Source of the DNA: Candidatus Geothermarchaeota archaeon | GTDB lineage: Archaea > Thermoproteota > Nitrososphaeria > Geothermarchaeales > JDFR-13 | Assembly (NCBI GenBank): GCA_015522055.1 | Contig: WAMZ01000005.1 | Location: 1-7,416, forward strand | Length of the DNA: 7,416 nucleotides | Reading direction: 5' to 3' | Shown here: one piece after another, positions 6,735 to 7,416 of the stretch | Layout: the number at the start of each line of letters is the position of its first letter | Numbering within the stretch: the stretch's first letter is position 1 | Notes under the pieces: generated by a model | What the model was told of the DNA's origin: nothing | Seen by the model: the letters and a program-made list of their open reading frames with translations, nothing else | Databases searched by the model: none | Program-made: the position numbers and the translations under genes

Positions 6735-6748
6735 TGATGTCAACATCA
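6735..6748. repeat. Short inverted repeat just after the nucleotidyltransferase stop
   Basis: TGATGT-CA-ACATCA has six-base arms and a two-base gap, immediately downstream of the stop codon at 6749-6751. A second weaker inverted repeat (GTTAT-ATA-ATAAC, 6716-6728) follows. They may assist transcript ending, but arms this short can arise by chance in AT-rich DNA. Confidence 0.3.
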
Positions 6749-7099
6749 CTATATCTTGCAATAATCTTGCCCAACAAACCTCATATACCAGTTGCCCCAC
6801 TCATCCTTCGTCAAGATATGTATCTGGAAAGGATGAACTCTACCTATTCCATTCCTAACCAATCCCCTGAATTTAGCTCTAGAGAACTCATCAACTTCCT
6901 TATATAAAACTATTGCAATATCAATGTCACTCAACGGCTTATAATCCCCCCTAACTATACTCCCAAACACATAGACCCCATAGAGATTCTGCCCAAAATA
7001 CTCCTCAGACAACTTCTTTATAATGGAGGCATATTCACGCCATCTATCCCTATACTCCCTAAATATCCGTACTAACTCTATCATGAATCGGTAAGCCAT
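6749..7099 (-). CDS. MNT-type minimal nucleotidyltransferase domain protein
   Basis: This 116-aa protein belongs to the Pol-beta-like nucleotidyltransferase fold. The signature is YVFGSIVRGDYKPLSDIDI: GS at 46-47, RGD at 50-52, and the metal-binding pair Asp58 and Asp60. An N-terminal helix (about 6-34) precedes it, and the C-terminal part HPFQIHILTKDEWGNWYMRF (about 89-108) follows. In relatives as I recall them the position of Gln92 is usually Glu or Asp (FEIHI), the third metal ligand, so activity could be reduced. Such proteins commonly act as the antitoxin of HEPN-MNT pairs by adding AMP to the HEPN toxin, but no HEPN gene lies on either side here. The start is uncertain: ATG 7099 is used, but a TATA box at 7115-7123 would put the transcript start near 7093, favouring ATG 7084, which keeps the domain intact. 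Confidence 0.82.
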   Translation of the reverse strand: MAYRFMIELVRIFREYRDRWREYASIIKKLSEEYFGQNLYGVYVFGSIVRGDYKPLSDIDIAIVLYKEVDEFSRAKFRGLVRNGIGRVHPFQIHILTKDEWGNWYMRFVGQDYCKI

Positions 7100-7114
7100 C
7101 TCCCAAAAACCTCT

Positions 7115-7123
7115 AATATAAAT
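7115..7123 (-). promoter_or_regulatory. TATA box of the nucleotidyltransferase gene
   Basis: ATTTATATT is centred 20 bp from ATG 7099 and 35 bp from ATG 7084. With normal archaeal spacing the transcript would begin near 7093, between the two candidate starts. GAGGT at 7109-7113 would then lie outside the mRNA. Confidence 0.45.
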
Positions 7124-7162
7124 CCCAAATAAATAGGTGCTTTCGTAAGTACATACATTTAG

Positions 7163-7253
7163 AGCCCCGGGCGGGATTTGAACCCGCGACCTGCGGCTTT
7201 CTCTATTGGTATAAATGTACGAGGCCGCCGCTCTGCCGCTGAGCTACCGGGGC
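7163..7253 (-). tRNA. tRNA-Thr(CGU), interrupted by a 19-nt intron
   Basis: On the minus strand the acceptor stem GCCCCGG (7253-7247) pairs with CCGGGGC (7170-7164), and U73 is at 7163. The D arm is GCTC/GAGC around the loop AGCGGCA with G18-G19. The anticodon stem is GCGGC/GCCGC, and the T arm is GCGGG/CCCGC around TTCAAAT. The anticodon loop is 26 nt instead of 7. Removing 19 nt between positions 37 and 38 leaves CU-CGU-AA, so the anticodon is CGU (7221-7219), which reads Thr codon ACG; U73 fits archaeal tRNA-Thr. CCA is not encoded. The mature tRNA is 72 nt. Confidence 0.93.
7199..7217 (-). other. tRNA-Thr intron with bulge-helix-bulge splice site
   Basis: The intron lies at the canonical 37/38 position. 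The 5' bulge is U36-A37-C and the 3' bulge is A-A-A38. They are separated by C32-U33-C34-G35 facing AGAG, which gives three Watson-Crick pairs and one G-A mismatch. The inner hairpin is AUU/AAU around UAUACC. Cutting after the second base of each bulge, as the archaeal splicing endonuclease does, gives exactly a 7-nt anticodon loop. Confidence 0.85.
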
Positions 7254-7280
7254 TCTTATCATATAGATTCATAGATATAA

Positions 7281-7289
7281 TTATTTAAA
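7281..7289 (-). promoter_or_regulatory. TATA box of tRNA-Thr
   Basis: TTTAAATAA is centred about 32 bp upstream of the mature 5' end. It would start transcription near 7259, leaving a leader of about 6 nt for RNase P to remove. Confidence 0.5.
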
Positions 7290-7319
7290 CTCTAATGAAG
7301 TTTAGTTTTAAAGTATTAT

Positions 7320-7416
7320 TTATTCCTTGTATGGGTAGATGCCGTTTATCCCCACGAATGGGTTATGGATTTTTTCATAACCTACCGTGGTAGTTGGGCC
7401 GTGCCCCGGGTATAAC
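7320..7416 (-). CDS. Metallo-beta-lactamase-fold hydrolase, C-terminal 31 residues (start beyond right edge)
   Basis: Only the end of this gene is in the window, with a TAA stop at 7320-7322. The visible residues include LYPGHGPTTTVGYEKIHNPF. YPGHGP followed by a TTxGxEKxxNPF stretch is the C-terminal hallmark of glyoxalase II-like metallo-beta-lactamase hydrolases. The His of GHGP is normally a ligand of the second metal. Family members hydrolyse thioesters or related substrates (hydroxyacylglutathione hydrolase, persulfide dioxygenase-like or RNase-like branches), and 31 residues are too few to say which. The gene ends about 67 bp upstream of the tRNA, which has its own TATA box. Codon use matches the neighbours. 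Confidence 0.82.
   Translation of the reverse strand, partial: LYPGHGPTTTVGYEKIHNPFVGINGIYPYKE

Noticed and set aside
7149..7220. GTACAT near the tRNA 3' end and ATGTAC in its intron as an attachment site or recombination repeat
   Set aside because: Six-base inverted matches in AT-rich DNA are expected by chance, and there is no integrase or tRNA 3' fragment duplication in the window.
7163..7253. tRNA-Glu(CUC), reading the anticodon one base earlier
   Set aside because: That would leave C at position 33. With U33 the anticodon is CGU, and both splice bulges then fit exactly.
1..7416. CRISPR array, insertion sequence or other mobile element
   Set aside because: I saw no regularly spaced repeats, transposase, integrase or flanking duplications, and base and codon use are even across the window.

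Overview
The window looks like chromosomal DNA from a hyperthermophilic archaeon, most likely Thermoproteota (crenarchaea). The reasons are an intron-bearing tRNA with an archaeal bulge-helix-bulge splice site, a GHMP-family shikimate kinase of the archaeal type, a RecA/RadA-family ATPase beside a HerA/VirB4-like protein, TATA boxes 25-30 bp before start codons, and heavy use of AGG and ATA codons. I cannot name the genus. Every gene I can support is on the minus strand, so the reading order is from high to low coordinates.

Right part (7416 to 6640). The C-terminal tail of a metallo-beta-lactamase-fold hydrolase enters at the right edge. It is followed by tRNA-Thr(CGU) with a 19-nt intron and a small stand-alone nucleotidyltransferase (MNT type) with no HEPN partner in view.

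Middle part (6640 to 2940). These are housekeeping genes: sufS cysteine desulfurase, overlapped by an 87-aa protein whose C-terminal half resembles one TBP repeat; a saccharopine/lysine 6-dehydrogenase family oxidoreductase; and shikimate kinase aroK. sufS, the dehydrogenase and aroK each have a recognisable promoter. In sufS and aroK the TATA box sits so close to the ATG that the mRNA is probably leaderless.

Left part (2940 to 1). Four tightly overlapping genes form an apparent operon. First comes a 412-aa protein that reads as a HerA/FtsK/VirB4-type ATPase without a Walker A loop, with a C-terminal winged helix. Next are a RecA/RadA-family ATPase with intact Walker motifs and an insertion of roughly 75 residues, a small multi-pass membrane protein, and a gene of unknown function cut by the left edge. 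Upstream is one TATA box preceded by two overlapping perfect palindromes. The three downstream genes each have a Shine-Dalgarno sequence inside the preceding gene. This operon is the best candidate for an undescribed system: an active RecA-like motor, a probably ATP-dead HerA-like partner with a DNA-binding domain, and a membrane protein. Its job (DNA repair, DNA transfer, or membrane-linked DNA handling) cannot be decided from sequence alone.
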